Assembly (NCBI GenBank): GCA_007118045.1 | Contig: SKTG01000431.1 | Coordinates: 1 to 7,425 of the forward strand | Reading direction: 5' to 3' | Length of the DNA: 7,425 nucleotides | From: Nitriliruptoraceae bacterium | GTDB taxonomy: Bacteria > Actinomycetota > Nitriliruptoria > Nitriliruptorales > Nitriliruptoraceae | In this document: positions 6,818 to 7,425 of the stretch, piece by piece | How the letters are laid out: each line of letters opens with the position of its first letter | How positions within the stretch are numbered: the stretch's first letter is position 1 | Position numbers and translations under genes: made by a program | The notes under the pieces: generated by a model | Told to the model about the DNA's origin: nothing | The model's database searches: none | Seen by the model: only the letters and a program-made list of their open reading frames with translations

Positions 6818-6881
6818 CTCACCGCCAGGCGTGTCGGCCTCACCGCCAGGCGTGTCGGCCTCACCGCCAGGGCGCGTTGGC
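6818..6881. repeat. 21-bp tandem repeat at the 3' end of the acyl-CoA dehydrogenase gene
   Basis: Two identical 21-bp units at 6818-6838 and 6839-6859 each begin CTCACCGCCAGG and end CGTGTCGGC. A third copy at 6860-6881 keeps the first 12 bases and then diverges, with one extra G. The third copy contains the last codons and the stop codon of the dehydrogenase gene (Trp-Arg-stop on the - strand). Because the unit is seven codons long, the stop recurs in frame at 6840-6842 and 6819-6821. The repeats fill much of the 82-bp gap before the ATPase start. Confidence 0.85.
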
Positions 6882-7425
6882 TTCGACGTCCTGCAACAGG
6901 CTGCGGGCGACGACCATGCGGTGGACCTCGTCGGGCCCGTCGTAGAGCCGGGCGGCGCGGGCGTCGCGCAACATGCGCTCGAGCGGGAGGTCGGAGCTGA
7001 GGCCCGCGGCCCCGTGGACCTGGATCGCGCGGTCCACGACGTCGCTCAACATCCGGGCCGCGACGAACTTCAGCAGTGAGATCTCGACCCGCGCCTCGCC
7101 GCCGTCATCGAGGACCCGGGCGGCATCGAGCGTCATGAGTCGTGAGGCGTGTATCTGCGCCGCCGATTCGGCGATGTAGCGCTGGACCTCACCCTTCTCG
7201 CTGAGGAGGGACCCGTGTGCGTAGCGCTCGTTGGCCCAGGCACACATCAACTCGAACGCGCGCTCGGCCTGCCCGAGCCAGCGCATGCAGTCGAATATCC
7301 GGGAGGGGCCGAGCCGGCTCTGCGCGATGGTGAAGCCCTCGCCCCGAGCTCCGAGCATGCTCCCGGCAGGAAGGCGGACCTGGTCCAGACGGATCTCGCC
7401 GTAGGTGCTGGTCGGTGCCCCGAGC
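6861..7425 (-). CDS. Acyl-CoA dehydrogenase, C-terminal part (cut by the window edge)
   Basis: The frame is open from the right edge to TGA at 6863-6861, giving about 187 C-terminal residues; the N-terminal part lies beyond 7425. The first ATG inside the window (7358) is internal, since the sequence before it (GEIRLDQVRLPAGSMLG) is normal mid-protein dehydrogenase sequence. The visible part covers the end of the beta domain and the C-terminal helical domain, with GEGFTIAQSRLGPSRIFDCMRWLGQAERAFELM and a terminal YDGPDEVHRMVVARSLL segment. These flavoproteins oxidise acyl-CoA thioesters to 2-enoyl-CoA, passing electrons to electron-transfer flavoprotein. The GPSRIFDCMR and DGPDEVHR signatures resemble the ACAD10/11-like branch found widely in actinobacteria; the acyl chain length it prefers cannot be told. 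It could share a transcript with the downstream pump gene, as I see no promoter in the 82-bp gap. Confidence 0.92.
   Translation of the reverse strand, partial: LGAPTSTYGEIRLDQVRLPAGSMLGARGEGFTIAQSRLGPSRIFDCMRWLGQAERAFELMCAWANERYAHGSLLSEKGEVQRYIAESAAQIHASRLMTLDAARVLDDGGEARVEISLLKFVAARMLSDVVDRAIQVHGAAGLSSDLPLERMLRDARAARLYDGPDEVHRMVVARSLLQDVEANAPWR

Noticed and set aside
1..7425. CRISPR arrays, tRNA or rRNA genes, insertion sequences, attachment sites
   Set aside because: The tandem repeats have no unique spacers between units, and no tRNA fold, transposase or integrase sequence, or terminal inverted repeats were seen.

Overview
The window is very GC-rich, uses GTG starts preceded by strong Shine-Dalgarno sequences, and carries the Pup (prokaryotic ubiquitin-like protein) degradation genes. 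This points to an actinobacterium. Nothing in it fixes the genus. A deep-branching high-GC lineage would fit as well as the classical Mycobacteriales, because the 20S core genes do not follow pup here as they do in mycobacteria.

Left two thirds (about 180-3960, + strand): a pupylation and proteasome cluster in the order ARC/Mpa ATPase, Dop, Pup. A promoter-like element lies just upstream of the ATPase gene. Dop converts the C-terminal GGQ of Pup to GGE, and can also remove Pup from substrates. The separate ligase PafA, not in the window, attaches activated Pup to target lysines. The ATPase coiled coil captures Pup and its AAA+ ring unfolds the tagged protein into the 20S proteasome, docking through its C-terminal QYL. 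Each gap between these genes contains an inverted repeat: a perfect 24-bp palindrome before dop, a GC hairpin over the dop stop codon, and a hairpin covering the pup ribosome-binding site.

Right third (4058-7425, - strand): a complete P-type cation-transporting ATPase of the P2 (calcium/sodium/potassium pump) type, converging on pup across a 97-bp gap with hairpins. Upstream of it, in the same direction, is the C-terminal part of an acyl-CoA dehydrogenase cut by the window edge. The 82-bp gap between them contains a 21-bp tandem repeat that has copied the dehydrogenase stop codon.

The left edge (1-179) has no convincing gene but holds a degenerate tandem array with a period of about 21 bp. 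No tRNA, rRNA, CRISPR array, transposase or integrase was seen. The core system is known biology. The less ordinary signals are the intergenic inverted repeats and 21-bp repeats, the altered ion-site residues in the pump, and the absence of prcBA and pafA next to pup.
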